Shown here: one piece after another, positions 27,543 through 36,335 of the stretch
Numbering within the stretch: position 1 is the stretch's first letter
Layout of the letters: every line of letters starts with the position of its first letter
Origin: DATLCF01 sp035526505
GTDB taxonomy: Bacteria; Patescibacteriota; Saccharimonadia; Saccharimonadales; UBA4665
DNA: 64,000 nucleotides
Direction: 5' to 3'
NCBI GenBank assembly: GCA_035526505.1
Contig: DATLCF010000002.1
Span: forward strand, 62,001-126,000
Translations under genes and position numbers: made by a program
The notes under the pieces: model-generated
What the model saw: the letters and a program-made list of their open reading frames with translations, nothing else
Told to the model about the DNA's origin: nothing
The model's database searches: none

Positions 27543-30077
27543 CTAGTTGATCTTGATAAATTTGGCCACGCTGGGAGTACCCTGGGCATCCAGCGCAAAC
27601 AGCAAGTAATTGCCGGGCAGGACCACGCCGCTGTCCGCGGGGATGCCCAGGGTATACGCGGTGCCGTTAGTGGCCGTTGGCGTCAGCGGGATGCGGCGCT
27701 GGTCGTTATTGACCGAATGGGTCACGGCTGTGGTGCGGACAAGTGCAAACTTGGGTGTTGGTGCGCTGGTGGTTACGGTGATTGCTGCACCGAGGGCTGC
27801 AGTTGCGGGTGCACTGGTAATACTTGGCCGGGCTTTGGCCGTGCCGTCGGGATTGAGCAGGTAGGGCGGTGTAAAGATCTGCCCATTAGGGTGGTTGGTG
27901 GCGCAGCTGCCGCATAAGCCCCCGCCACCGGAAAATACACGGCCGTCAGGCAGCAGAGTGGCTACGCTGTGGTAGGTGCGCGGGACAACTTCGGGCGCCA
28001 TGGTGGTGAATGTGCCCGTGGCCGGATCCCACAGTTCGGGACTGAGTACTGCGCCAGTATCGGTAAAGCCCTGCGGGTGCTGCTGTCCGCCCAGCACCAA
28101 TACGTTGCCGTCAGGCAAAACCACGCTGTTGCCAAACGATCGCGCATAAGCCATGTCCGAAACACGAGTGGTAATTACCGGCTGCGAAGGGCCGTGGCTA
28201 ATATCGACCACATATGCACGGCGGGTAGCTTGCGAATTAGTAACTGGCGGATAATCCTGATACACCGTGGCACCGCCAACGGTCAAAATTTTGCCTGCAT
28301 CATACATAACGGCATTACCATTCATGGCATCCGGGCTGTCGCCGCGATTGCCGGCGCCGGTTATACTGCCGTTGCCCGCGGTGGTGATCCAGTTCATTTG
28401 CTTGCTTGGCCCGGCGTGGAACACTTTGCCGCCGGAAACGCCAAATAACCAAGCATGGTTGTCGGCACGGAATACGCCGGCCGGGTCGGCAGTGAGGATT
28501 TTGTCGGCAGTGACACCGGTAAGCTTTGCCCACGAGCCAGCAGCGCCGCTGGGGGTAAACAGTTCACCATTTTTACTGCCGGCACTGTCATACCAGGAAC
28601 CGCCCAGGGTAAACACTTGGCCGGTAGATAACAGTGTGTCGCCCTGATAAGCGCGCGGGATTTTCATAAGCGGGCCAATAGTCCAGGTGTTATTGGTGGG
28701 GTTATATATGGTTGTGGCGCTGTCGCTGCTGCCGCCATTTATTAGCACGCGGCCGTCAGCCAATATGGCCAGGCCGGTGCAGAACATCTGGTGGTTGGTA
28801 TTAATGTTGGATGGCTGACTTACTGCGCCTGTGGTCAGATCGAGCACGGCCACCTCGGTGGTGGTGCCCACCTTGTCCCACTGCATATCATGCACTGCGG
28901 CAAAGCTGAGCAGTTTGTTATTGGGCAGCAGTACGGCAGACACAGGCACGCCGGGGAAGCCAATGGGTGTGTCCCATTTGCCAGCTATACCGCCTACAGG
29001 TGTCGATCCAAGCACATTAATCTCTGCGGCTGACGACAACGGCCCGCGATTACCCGCTTCGGTTGTGGCAGTTAGTTTAATATAGCGGGCGGTGGTTTGG
29101 CCAAAAGTAACAATCTTTTCGCTAGTATCATCTGCCCAAGTCCCGTTGGCAACCGGTGTGCCCCACATAGTCCCATCGGTGCTTAGCGTAATAGCGTAGT
29201 TACCGATAGTACCGTTTTTGTTAGCGTCCGAGCGCGGCAGGTATGACAGGCCGCCTACACTTTTGGCACTTTGCATGTCGATAGTAACGCTATGCGGGAA
29301 TGGCACGGGGGTATCGGCATATTGCGAATGCCACATGGTGGTGACATTGCCATCCAGCACGTTATTTGCAGGAAATGCGGCTGCTTGGTCGCTGGCCGTA
29401 GCTGCCCAGCCGGCACGAGATAAAGCCGGAGGTGCCACTGCACCATCGACTAGATTAATCTCGGCAGCAGACGACCATGGCCCACGATTACCAGCTTCGG
29501 TTAGGGCAGTCAAACGAACATAGCGAGCATTTACCGGCGCAAAGACTGCATTCTTTTGCGTTTTACTATCACCCCAGGTGCCAGTAGTAACCGGTGCACT
29601 CCAGTTGGCTCCGTCCGTACTTACCGAAATAGTATAGCGCCCAATATTGCCATTAAGCGCGGCGTCTTGGCGCGGCAGATACCTAAGCCCTGCCACAGTG
29701 GCAAGTGCATGCATGTCTATAGTGATACTGTGTGGCAGTGGCACGGGGGTGCCGGCGTATTGTGAGTGCCAGAATGTAGCAGTGTTGCCATCCAGCACAT
29801 TGGCTGCCGGATAGGTAGCAGCTTGGTCACTGGCAGTTGCCGTCCAGCCAGCCTTGGATAGAACTGCGCTTCGGCTAACATATGCTTCGGCCGTGGGCTC
29901 AATCATGGCCATGTGCGCTTTCATGGCCCCAAGATCCAGGGCTTGTGCAGCGCCAACTACAGAAGTCAAAAGCAGGACAAAACAAAAAGTAACCAACCTG
30001 CCTTTCGCGGCAACAGCCTGTAACAAGTTGGTTACTTTAGTTTTTTCAAAAAAGTTCACTAACGTATATTTTAACAT
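27543..30077 (-). CDS. Secreted galactose-oxidase-like copper radical oxidase (AA5) with two discoidin domains
   Basis: 844 residues. After an N-terminal signal/anchor (about 27-46) come two F5/8-type C (CBM32) domains (about 70-212 and 218-357) that are near-repeats of each other. A seven-bladed kelch propeller (about 365-745) and a C-terminal DUF1929 domain (about 748-844) follow. Every active-site residue of fungal galactose oxidase has a counterpart at matching spacing: C433 and Y477 (thioether pair, 44 apart), stacking W495, Y702 and H703 in RTYHS, and H787 in THSVNNDQRRIPL. It should oxidise a primary alcohol of a sugar to an aldehyde and release H2O2. Tail-to-start with the ABC operon. 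Confidence 0.9.
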   Translation of the reverse strand: MLKYTLVNFFEKTKVTNLLQAVAAKGRLVTFCFVLLLTSVVGAAQALDLGAMKAHMAMIEPTAEAYVSRSAVLSKAGWTATASDQAATYPAANVLDGNTATFWHSQYAGTPVPLPHSITIDMHALATVAGLRYLPRQDAALNGNIGRYTISVSTDGANWSAPVTTGTWGDSKTQKNAVFAPVNARYVRLTALTEAGNRGPWSSAAEINLVDGAVAPPALSRAGWAATASDQAAAFPANNVLDGNVTTMWHSQYADTPVPFPHSVTIDMQSAKSVGGLSYLPRSDANKNGTIGNYAITLSTDGTMWGTPVANGTWADDTSEKIVTFGQTTARYIKLTATTEAGNRGPLSSAAEINVLGSTPVGGIAGKWDTPIGFPGVPVSAVLLPNNKLLSFAAVHDMQWDKVGTTTEVAVLDLTTGAVSQPSNINTNHQMFCTGLAILADGRVLINGGSSDSATTIYNPTNNTWTIGPLMKIPRAYQGDTLLSTGQVFTLGGSWYDSAGSKNGELFTPSGAAGSWAKLTGVTADKILTADPAGVFRADNHAWLFGVSGGKVFHAGPSKQMNWITTAGNGSITGAGNRGDSPDAMNGNAVMYDAGKILTVGGATVYQDYPPVTNSQATRRAYVVDISHGPSQPVITTRVSDMAYARSFGNSVVLPDGNVLVLGGQQHPQGFTDTGAVLSPELWDPATGTFTTMAPEVVPRTYHSVATLLPDGRVFSGGGGLCGSCATNHPNGQIFTPPYLLNPDGTAKARPSITSAPATAALGAAITVTTSAPTPKFALVRTTAVTHSVNNDQRRIPLTPTATNGTAYTLGIPADSGVVLPGNYLLFALDAQGTPSVAKFIKIN

Positions 30078-30126
30078 AAAGATGTAAAAAATACTTCATG
30101 TGAACTGCTTTTGTTTTGTGTGACTG

Positions 30127-30690
30127 TCAGAGGACGGACTTTAATCTTTGTATGGTAAAGTCATTCGCGAACGCTGCTGCGGTTTCAAGCTCTCCCTTTT
30201 TTATCAATTCTTTCAGCGTCCTAGATGATATGTTCCGGTACGTGCCGCCAACATTAACCTGATGCAATTTTTGTTTGGGAATGCCGTAAAAATCGAACAC
30301 GAAATTCGTGTGCGCTTCGTCTTCAGGGTCTCTTCGACCTTTAATAATTTTTACCGACCTGACTTTTAATTTTTTTATTTCGTAGTAGTCACGGGCGTAA
30401 TAGACATTTGCTTTTGTAACATAGCTTTTAATGATTGCTTCGCGATCCTCAAGTGAAAATGTAGGGTTGTTTTTAAAGAGGCTTTTAACAATCACAAACG
30501 CCACCTCTTCCTGCAAATCGTTTACTGCCTGGGTATATACCTTAAAATGTCCTTTGGTAAAGGGGTCAAAGCTCCCAAAAAAGGCATACTTGGGCTTTTC
30601 AAAAATGGATTTACCCGTTTTTGCCAAATGCTGCACTGACTTTATCTTAACAAGATGTTTTTTCTTTTTGAGGTGTTCGTGTGTGTTCAT
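30127..30690 (-). CDS. CoaD-like nucleotidyltransferase
   Basis: 187 residues. GSFDPFTKGH (about 39-48) is the nucleotide-binding motif (T/HxGH) of cytidylyl/adenylyltransferases, and NISSRTLKELIKKGE matches the C-terminal ISSTxxR-type region. It is closest to pantetheine-phosphate adenylyltransferase, but with a ~30-residue basic N-terminal extension and substitutions, so the substrate is open. The gene is visibly more A+T-rich and Lys-rich than its neighbours, suggesting transfer. Confidence 0.7.
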   Translation of the reverse strand: MNTHEHLKKKKHLVKIKSVQHLAKTGKSIFEKPKYAFFGSFDPFTKGHFKVYTQAVNDLQEEVAFVIVKSLFKNNPTFSLEDREAIIKSYVTKANVYYARDYYEIKKLKVRSVKIIKGRRDPEDEAHTNFVFDFYGIPKQKLHQVNVGGTYRNISSRTLKELIKKGELETAAAFANDFTIQRLKSVL

Positions 30691-30799
30691 TGAAAGTTAG
30701 TGAAAGCGGCTATGTTTACTTATTCAGTAATGATACTCCCTGCACCGGGAACATACAATTCATAGCTATGAATAATAGAGTTTTGACACCAGCCGATTA

Positions 30800-31531
30800 T
30801 TAGCTATGGAGTATTGCACCTTGGGTGCGACCGTGACTGGTGGTGTTGTCGTAGTTCAGGTTGGCTTGATCAAGGCTATTGATAAGACGATTGGCGGCAG
30901 TGTCGGCTGTTTTGCCAATGGTCTGGCAATTACTGGCGGGCAGGTTTTGCAGGGTGTGTAATATTTGGGCGGCATATTGTTGGTCTAATGCGGCGTGGCC
31001 GGACTCGTGTGTGGCTAGGTGCTGCATAAAAGCGTGCCAGCTGGCTACTGTCGTTGCCGGTGCGTTTGAGTCATTATTCCAGCGCGGATAAATATGCCGT
31101 AAACGGAGCCCGACGGCCACCGTGTCGACCGCACATTGGCCCGAAGCCTGTGTGCGGTAGCTGACTTGCCAGTTAATAATGTACGAGGTCTCGGCCGCAA
31201 ACTCGCCAGCCATGCTGCACATGGCTATTTGGTTGCCTATTTGTCCCGGGGCTTGGCCGTACACATCGTAAAATAGCTGGCTGGTCTCTTTTGTGATACC
31301 CGGGTGTTTGGCATTGATTTTTACCGAATTCAGCCGTGGCGGAGCTATCTTTTTGCAGGTGCCAGTAGCAGATTGCGTGTTTGCGCCAGACGATTGGGGC
31401 AAGGGGGATATGGCCGGCGCAAACTCACGAATAAGTAGCCCCAGGGCCAGGATATTCGCGCAGACCAACAAGGCGACCAGTAATCGATAGCCAGACAGGC
31501 GTGACAATTTGCCACCCCTGCAACCGTTCAT
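30800..31531 (-). CDS. DUF922 zinc-protease-like secreted protein
   Basis: 243 residues, one N-terminal membrane/signal segment (about 14-32), then an extracytoplasmic DUF922 domain. HESGH (HExxH type, about residue 180) with the following helix and the C-terminal NYDNTTSHGRTQGA agree with DUF922 proteins, predicted zinc peptidases whose activity is little studied. TATAAT lies 10 nt before the ATG on this strand (31542-31547), a near-leaderless arrangement. Confidence 0.75.
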   Translation of the reverse strand: MNGCRGGKLSRLSGYRLLVALLVCANILALGLLIREFAPAISPLPQSSGANTQSATGTCKKIAPPRLNSVKINAKHPGITKETSQLFYDVYGQAPGQIGNQIAMCSMAGEFAAETSYIINWQVSYRTQASGQCAVDTVAVGLRLRHIYPRWNNDSNAPATTVASWHAFMQHLATHESGHAALDQQYAAQILHTLQNLPASNCQTIGKTADTAANRLINSLDQANLNYDNTTSHGRTQGAILHS

Positions 31532-31685
31532 TTATGTATATATTATAGCATAAGACACGAATATTACAACTTATGCAATGCTTAAAAAACTAAAAACGAC
31601 ATTATTTGTAATAAAATCAACGTTGTACATTCTACTAAACGGGGCTACAGTGAAAATGTAATCTTAAAAATCTAAGGGATAGGCA

Positions 31686-32258
31686 ATGGCCAAAACAAAA
31701 ACAAAATCCAAAAACAATTCACAAACAAATAGTAAAAAGAGCGCTAAACAAACAAAACCCAATATGCTAGCAGGGTTGCTGTTGTTATTGCTCCTGCTTT
31801 TGCTGCTCTGGTGGGCTGCAGTGCACTACAACTGGTGGCCGTTTAACGACGACGACAATAAAGCGACAACCACCAGCCAAGACGCCTCAGGCACGAGCGG
31901 CGGCGGGACAACCGGTACAAGCGGATCCGGTAGCAGCGGTACTGGTGCCAAGGGTGCATCTGGCAGCAGCGGCACAAATGGCAGCAGCGGCAGCAATGGG
32001 AGCAATGGTTCTAACGGCGGCTCCACTACTACGCCCGCAACATCACCAGCACTTGGCTTTTCGGCAAATGTCAGCAATGGCGATACCAAGGCTGGGGTAG
32101 AGGCCAAGTCCAGCGGGCTAACGCAAACCTGTACCATTACGTCGAACTCTGCAGTCACGGGCAAGACCGAAGTGTGTACATATGCAGACGGGTCAAAGGT
32201 GGTAACAGTTACATACCTGAACGACCAGGTTGTAGGCGTCTCGCGTTCCGGGTTCTAA
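31686..32258 (+). CDS. Membrane-anchored protein with Gly/Ser/Thr-rich linker
   Basis: 190 residues. A basic N-terminus is followed by a poly-Leu helix (about 27-45), then a linker of Ser-Gly-Thr-Asn repeats (about 60-118). A small C-terminal domain has two cysteines (QTCTITSN and EVCTYADG) that could form a disulfide. Function unknown; the design is that of an envelope-spanning display protein. A terminator follows. Confidence 0.65.
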   Translation: MAKTKTKSKNNSQTNSKKSAKQTKPNMLAGLLLLLLLLLLLWWAAVHYNWWPFNDDDNKATTTSQDASGTSGGGTTGTSGSGSSGTGAKGASGSSGTNGSSGSNGSNGSNGGSTTTPATSPALGFSANVSNGDTKAGVEAKSSGLTQTCTITSNSAVTGKTEVCTYADGSKVVTVTYLNDQVVGVSRSGF

Positions 32259-32275
32259 ATTACTACATAACACTT

Positions 32276-32310
32276 AAAAACAGGGCCGAATAATTTGGCC
32301 CTGTTTTATT
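32276..32310 (+). terminator. Rho-independent terminator
   Basis: AAAACAGGGCC pairs with GGCCCTGTTTT around a 9-nt loop, ending in T-rich sequence. Confidence 0.85.
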
Positions 32311-32416
32311 AGGGCCTGATAGGATTGCCTGCCACGGCGCTATAAATACTGTTGTCATGTTCACATGCGGCCGCTACACTAATAACCATAAGTATTAATG
32401 AAAGGAATCAAAAACA

Positions 32417-32809
32417 ATGAGCATGGCAACGCTGTTTGCGCAAACTACTAGCACCGACAGTTCCGGAGGCGGCATGGTCGGCTGGATAATTGTTGGCGCC
32501 TTGGTACTATTGGAAGTTATCGCCATGTGGCGCGTGTTTGAAAAAGCAAAACAGCCTGGTTGGGCGGCAATTATCCCTATTTATAACCTGTACATACAGT
32601 TAAAAATAGCCAACCGTCCTGGCTGGTGGCTGCTGCTATACTTGATTCCGTTAGTCAACCTAGTGGTCCAAGTTGTAGTGGCGCTGGATATTGCCAAAGC
32701 TTTTGGCAAAAGTACTGTATTTGGTATTTTTGGCCTGTGGTTGTTCTCGTTTGTGGGCTATCTTATGCTTGGGTACGGCGATGCCAAGTACAAAGCCATC
32801 AAACGATAG
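32417..32809 (+). CDS. DUF5684-family small membrane protein
   Basis: 130 residues, three to four helices. VFEKAKQPGWAAIIPIYNLYIQLKIANRPGWWLLLYLIPLVN is the family signature, often annotated as signal-peptidase-I-like by position only; no catalytic Ser/Lys dyad is seen. A strong terminator follows. Confidence 0.8.
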   Translation: MSMATLFAQTTSTDSSGGGMVGWIIVGALVLLEVIAMWRVFEKAKQPGWAAIIPIYNLYIQLKIANRPGWWLLLYLIPLVNLVVQVVVALDIAKAFGKSTVFGIFGLWLFSFVGYLMLGYGDAKYKAIKR

Positions 32810-32827
32810 TATTGCTGGATGTAAATT

Positions 32828-32861
32828 AAAAACGCAAGCGGATACGCCCGTTTGCGTTTTT
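32828..32861 (+). terminator. Rho-independent terminator
   Basis: AAAAACGCAAGCG and the facing CCCGTTTGCGTTTTT make a stem with a small loop and T-tail. It can also serve the convergent gene at 32887. Confidence 0.8.
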
Positions 32862-32886
32862 AAATTTTACCACAGCAATACCGGCT

Positions 32887-33267
32887 TTATGAGCTATGAA
32901 GGATCGATAGAATATTTCCTGCTGGATCCTTGAACCATGCTATGTCTGGGCCGCGGTGTTGGGCAATGCCGCGGGCAATACCGTTTTCGTCGGTCATGCC
33001 TTTGTAGTGTTCGAACGTGACGCCTTTGCTTTTTAGCTCCTCGACCGCTTTGTCGATATTTTCGACAGGGAAATTCAGGATGGTAAAAGTGGCGGGTGTA
33101 TGGTCGTCTTTGCCATACACAAATATGGGATTACCGCCGCCAACGTGCAGCTGTAGCCCCATGGCAGTTTCTTCTACCTTAAGCCCTAGTGTGTTGCTGT
33201 AAAATTCTTTGGCTTTGTCTATATTACTAACCGAAAAACCACTGAATGCCTGTGTGCCATCTAACAT
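32887..33267 (-). CDS. VOC (glyoxalase/bleomycin-resistance) superfamily protein
   Basis: 126 residues, two beta-alpha-beta-beta-beta modules: FSGFSVSNIDKAKEFYSNTLGLKV and later FPVENIDKAVEELKSKGV...DPAGNILSI. Metal-binding positions are only partly kept, so enzymatic function is uncertain. AAGGGGAA precedes the ATG. Confidence 0.85.
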   Translation of the reverse strand: MLDGTQAFSGFSVSNIDKAKEFYSNTLGLKVEETAMGLQLHVGGGNPIFVYGKDDHTPATFTILNFPVENIDKAVEELKSKGVTFEHYKGMTDENGIARGIAQHRGPDIAWFKDPAGNILSILHSS

Positions 33268-33407
33268 ATATTCCCCTTACTTATTGTCTTCTCAGTATAC
33301 TGCAAGCTTTCAGGTATCAGGGCTACATTGGCAAGACTTCTTATACGCATACAGTTACGCCAACCTAAAATGTCCAGAGGTTCCATTAAAAGGCGGAACG
33401 ATTTATT

Positions 33408-34256
33408 ATGAATAGCGACATTGTTATGGCTACTGAATTAACTCCCATTACTAACCCGGAAGTATCACCCTGGACCCAAACGGCGCACGATGTCGGTGGC
33501 AGGGCTGTATTATCGGTTATAACCCCCGTCCATGCCCCTGACCGTGATCATTTAACCGCAACATATGATTCGCTCGTCAGTCAAGAATTACCTGACGGAT
33601 GGGACATTGAGTGGATGCTGCAGGAAGACGGTACTACTGGTGTGGTGAATGATGTTTTTCGGGGCGAGCATCGGGTAAAACCTGGCATGGCGCCCCACAG
33701 CGATACTGCTACGGCGCGTAACCTTGCCTTGGCCAGATCAAGCGGCAGGCTGATAAAAACATTGGACCAGGACGATGTGCTGCCACCTGGCGCGTTGCAG
33801 CGCGATATCGAAGCTTTCATTAAGTATCCGGGTGTGCAGTGGACGTGTGCCTTAACTCACGACCTGCTGCCGGACGGTTCTACGCAAGCCCCTGATAATC
33901 ATTTTCCTGCCGGCCTGGTTAAGCAAGATGCGGTTTTTGATGCTTGGCGCGCAAGAGATCATCGTTTAGCTGTGCACCCGGCCTCGAGCTGTTATAGGCG
34001 GCAGGCGGCTGTAGCTATGGGCGGATGGATGGCTCTTCGGCATGCGGGGGACACAGGCCTGCTGTTGACAACCAGTACACTGTGGCCGGGATTCTATATA
34101 GGCGACCCTGGTCTTTTATGGCGTAGAACCCCTACACAGACAAGTTCTCAGCCCGTTCACAAGGATCCGGAAGAACGGCGTCTTCGCAACAGCCTTATAG
34201 AGGAACGCGTTCGGGCGTTGCAAGATCTTCGGGGTGCTATAAGGGCGGACGGTTAA
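33408..34256 (+). CDS. Family 2-like glycosyltransferase
   Basis: 282 residues. SVITPVHAPDRDHLTATYDSL at the N-terminus, QEDGTTG in the nucleotide-binding position, and LDQDDVLPPGAL as the DxD-like metal site support a GT-A fold. An upstream TATTAT sequence gives little guidance on the start; an in-frame ATG at 33426 is an alternative. It is separate from the main polysaccharide operon and converges on DUF1697 with a four-base overlap. It has an actinobacterial look (Trp-, Arg- and His-rich), hinting at transfer. Confidence 0.7.
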   Translation: MNSDIVMATELTPITNPEVSPWTQTAHDVGGRAVLSVITPVHAPDRDHLTATYDSLVSQELPDGWDIEWMLQEDGTTGVVNDVFRGEHRVKPGMAPHSDTATARNLALARSSGRLIKTLDQDDVLPPGALQRDIEAFIKYPGVQWTCALTHDLLPDGSTQAPDNHFPAGLVKQDAVFDAWRARDHRLAVHPASSCYRRQAAVAMGGWMALRHAGDTGLLLTTSTLWPGFYIGDPGLLWRRTPTQTSSQPVHKDPEERRLRNSLIEERVRALQDLRGAIRADG

Positions 34257-34789
34257 TCCAGGCGCTTCAGGATACGGCCAACCGTTTGCCAGGTACGGGT
34301 AGTAATTTGCTTGCCATATTGTCTTTCAAGCCAGCTCATGAGGTCAGGTGTTTTGGTGCCTGTCAGGTCAACCACGCTGCAAACCGCCTGGTCGTACATG
34401 CCTAGCAGTTCGTATGATTTCCCCTGGGGACGATAGGGGAATTTTAGTCTAGCATGCGGCTTGTCTTTAAAAAATGTCACTGTCAAATAGGTGAGTCGGT
34501 TGTGCTCGGCGTGCTTGAACGGATCGCGATCTACCAGTTGCTGTAATTGCTCGCGGCTGCGGATAATGGTGGTACTGGCAAAACCAAGCTGAAGCGGCAA
34601 GGCTTTTTCTATCATCGCTTCAAGCGCTGGCATATCTGTGCGTGGCGTTTCAAACAAAACATTGCCGCTGGAAATGACTGTTTGTACGTTGGTGAACCCC
34701 AAGTTTTCGAAAAAACCGCGTAGCTTGTCGTTACGCATATTGGGGTTGGACGGGGCAATGCCGCGCAAAAGGGCTACATAGTTTGGCAT
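34253..34789 (-). CDS. DUF1697 family protein
   Basis: 178 residues from the ATG at 34789 (MPNYVALLRGIAPSNPN). This matches the usual family start and lies seven bases after TATAAT (34797-34802, minus strand). NMRNDKLRGFFENLGFTNVQTVISSGNVLFET is the DUF1697 signature. Function unknown. Confidence 0.9.
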   Translation of the reverse strand: MPNYVALLRGIAPSNPNMRNDKLRGFFENLGFTNVQTVISSGNVLFETPRTDMPALEAMIEKALPLQLGFASTTIIRSREQLQQLVDRDPFKHAEHNRLTYLTVTFFKDKPHARLKFPYRPQGKSYELLGMYDQAVCSVVDLTGTKTPDLMSWLERQYGKQITTRTWQTVGRILKRLD

Positions 34790-34866
34790 AACACTCATTA
34801 TACGCAACATGTCGCATGGCGCTACGAGGTAAGATTAAGCATAGATTCTTAAGGATCTAGTTTTAG

Positions 34867-36054
34867 CTACATTATTACTGGAATTGTGGCAGGGGCGGAC
34901 AGTCCCCCTCTTTGCCAGCTGAGCTGCCCAGCAGGAACGGCCAAGCGAAGCTTGGGGTGGGCGGTAAATAGTTGCCCAAGACTAACTTCTAGCCACTGTC
35001 TAGTAAGGGCTGCACCAGGGCAAAGATGGGGCCCAGCACCAAAAACAATATTGCGGGAAGCATCCTGGGATGGATCGCACTCGGCAGGTCGTTCTACTTT
35101 TTCCGGGTCGTGGGCAGCCGCAGCAAGCGAGGGGAGCACCACCTGACCAGCAGGGATTTGTATACCGCCTATTTGGACGTCCTTCATGGCTATACGCGGA
35201 AGTACAGTTGCAAAATGTGCTTTATAACGGAGCAATTCTTTAACAGTTGGTGCCCACAGTGATGGATTCTCTAAGCATGCCGATACCGTGTCCGGCCGAC
35301 GAAGCAATTCCGCGGCCGCAACGTTTAATACGGGCAGCGGCGTAGGAAATCCGACAAGAATGGTCGCGCAGGCATGCAGAATCTCGTCATGGGATTTATT
35401 GGCTTTCTCCAGCCCCTTAACTACATTAGAAAATATTGAGCCGTCGGGGTTGGTGCGTTTATTTTCTATAAGATCATCGCAATAGGTATACAGCTCCTCC
35501 CATGCCAAGGTTATTCCCCCTTTATCTTGCATGTTTTGCACGGAACCAAGGGTTGTATCTGCAAGACGGAGCATGGTAGGCCACTCCGACTGTGGCACTC
35601 CTAGTGTGGAAGTAACAGCTTCGGCAAGGAACGGCTCGGTGTAGCTAGCGATTAGATCAGTTGGTGACGGATGGGATTCAAGCTTGGTGGCTAATGCACG
35701 GGCTTTTTGCTCAAGATGGGGGCGCCACTTTTCAATGGCAGATTCCGAAAAGCTGGCACCAATTGGGCGACGGAACGTAGTAGTGGCAGGCGGATCAAGC
35801 CGCAGCAAATCTTCTGGTGACCGAAAAGCAGAGCCGGTAGTAACAAAACGATCTTGGTCCACTGCCGTTATGCTAAAATCCCGGCTTGCCAGTGCGGCGA
35901 CTACCGGGGCACGTGATTTAAGTACTAAGACTTCCTCTCCGGTTGTTGGTAATCGCATTGGACACACCGGTACATCCGGGCTATAGGCTACATCTGACGA
36001 AGGTACGCCGCCGGGGCCTGGTTCAAACGAAATAATAGGCGGTATCTCGGGCAT
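34867..36054 (-). CDS. Cytochrome P450
   Basis: 395 residues, the normal size of a soluble bacterial P450. The heme loop FGAGPHLCPG gives the axial cysteine C345. The ExxR of helix K is E273-R276. DPPATTTFRR (88-96) is the helix C region. Helix I reads LVGFPTPLP (233-241): T238 is kept, but the usual acidic residue before it is P237, which is atypical for the proton relay. No ferredoxin or reductase gene is adjacent, so the electron donor is unknown, as is the substrate. P450s are rare in Patescibacteria, so recent acquisition is likely. Confidence 0.93.
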   Translation of the reverse strand: MPEIPPIISFEPGPGGVPSSDVAYSPDVPVCPMRLPTTGEEVLVLKSRAPVVAALASRDFSITAVDQDRFVTTGSAFRSPEDLLRLDPPATTTFRRPIGASFSESAIEKWRPHLEQKARALATKLESHPSPTDLIASYTEPFLAEAVTSTLGVPQSEWPTMLRLADTTLGSVQNMQDKGGITLAWEELYTYCDDLIENKRTNPDGSIFSNVVKGLEKANKSHDEILHACATILVGFPTPLPVLNVAAAELLRRPDTVSACLENPSLWAPTVKELLRYKAHFATVLPRIAMKDVQIGGIQIPAGQVVLPSLAAAAHDPEKVERPAECDPSQDASRNIVFGAGPHLCPGAALTRQWLEVSLGQLFTAHPKLRLAVPAGQLSWQRGGLSAPATIPVIM

Positions 36055-36109
36055 AAGCTTCTAGTATACAAAAGAGTCTTCAAAAGCGAAGCAGAAATGT
36101 ACTAGATGG

Positions 36110-36319
36110 TTAGACGCCTAAATTCTGCAGCACATGGTACACTACAAAACCCGGCCATACCAGGCCTTTGACAAAGGCAACAACCAAGTCGCCAAAATTA
36201 TGCGCATCCTTAAGGAAGTACATAAAAGCGCCCACAAACGCAACAAACATAACAAACCCCATAGGTCCGTGCTGGTTAATAACCTTAACCGAAGTATTAT
36301 CGCTTTTTGTCATAACCAC
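36110..36319 (-). CDS. Small membrane protein
   Basis: 69 residues (or 67 from the ATG at 36313) with two helices: GPMGFVMFVAFVGAFMYFL and VVAFVKGLVWPGFVVYHVLQ. It resembles short conserved membrane proteins found in many bacteria; function unknown. It is 16 bp downstream of the pilin-like gene and likely co-transcribed. Confidence 0.7.
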   Translation of the reverse strand: MVMTKSDNTSVKVINQHGPMGFVMFVAFVGAFMYFLKDAHNFGDLVVAFVKGLVWPGFVVYHVLQNLGV

Positions 36320-36335
36320 TCCTTATGTTTTGCAG

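Noticed and set aside
31920..32040. Repetitive AGC-GGC-type codons resembling a repeat array
   Set aside because: They encode the Ser/Gly/Asn linker of a membrane protein; no unit and spacer structure. No CRISPR array was seen anywhere in the window.
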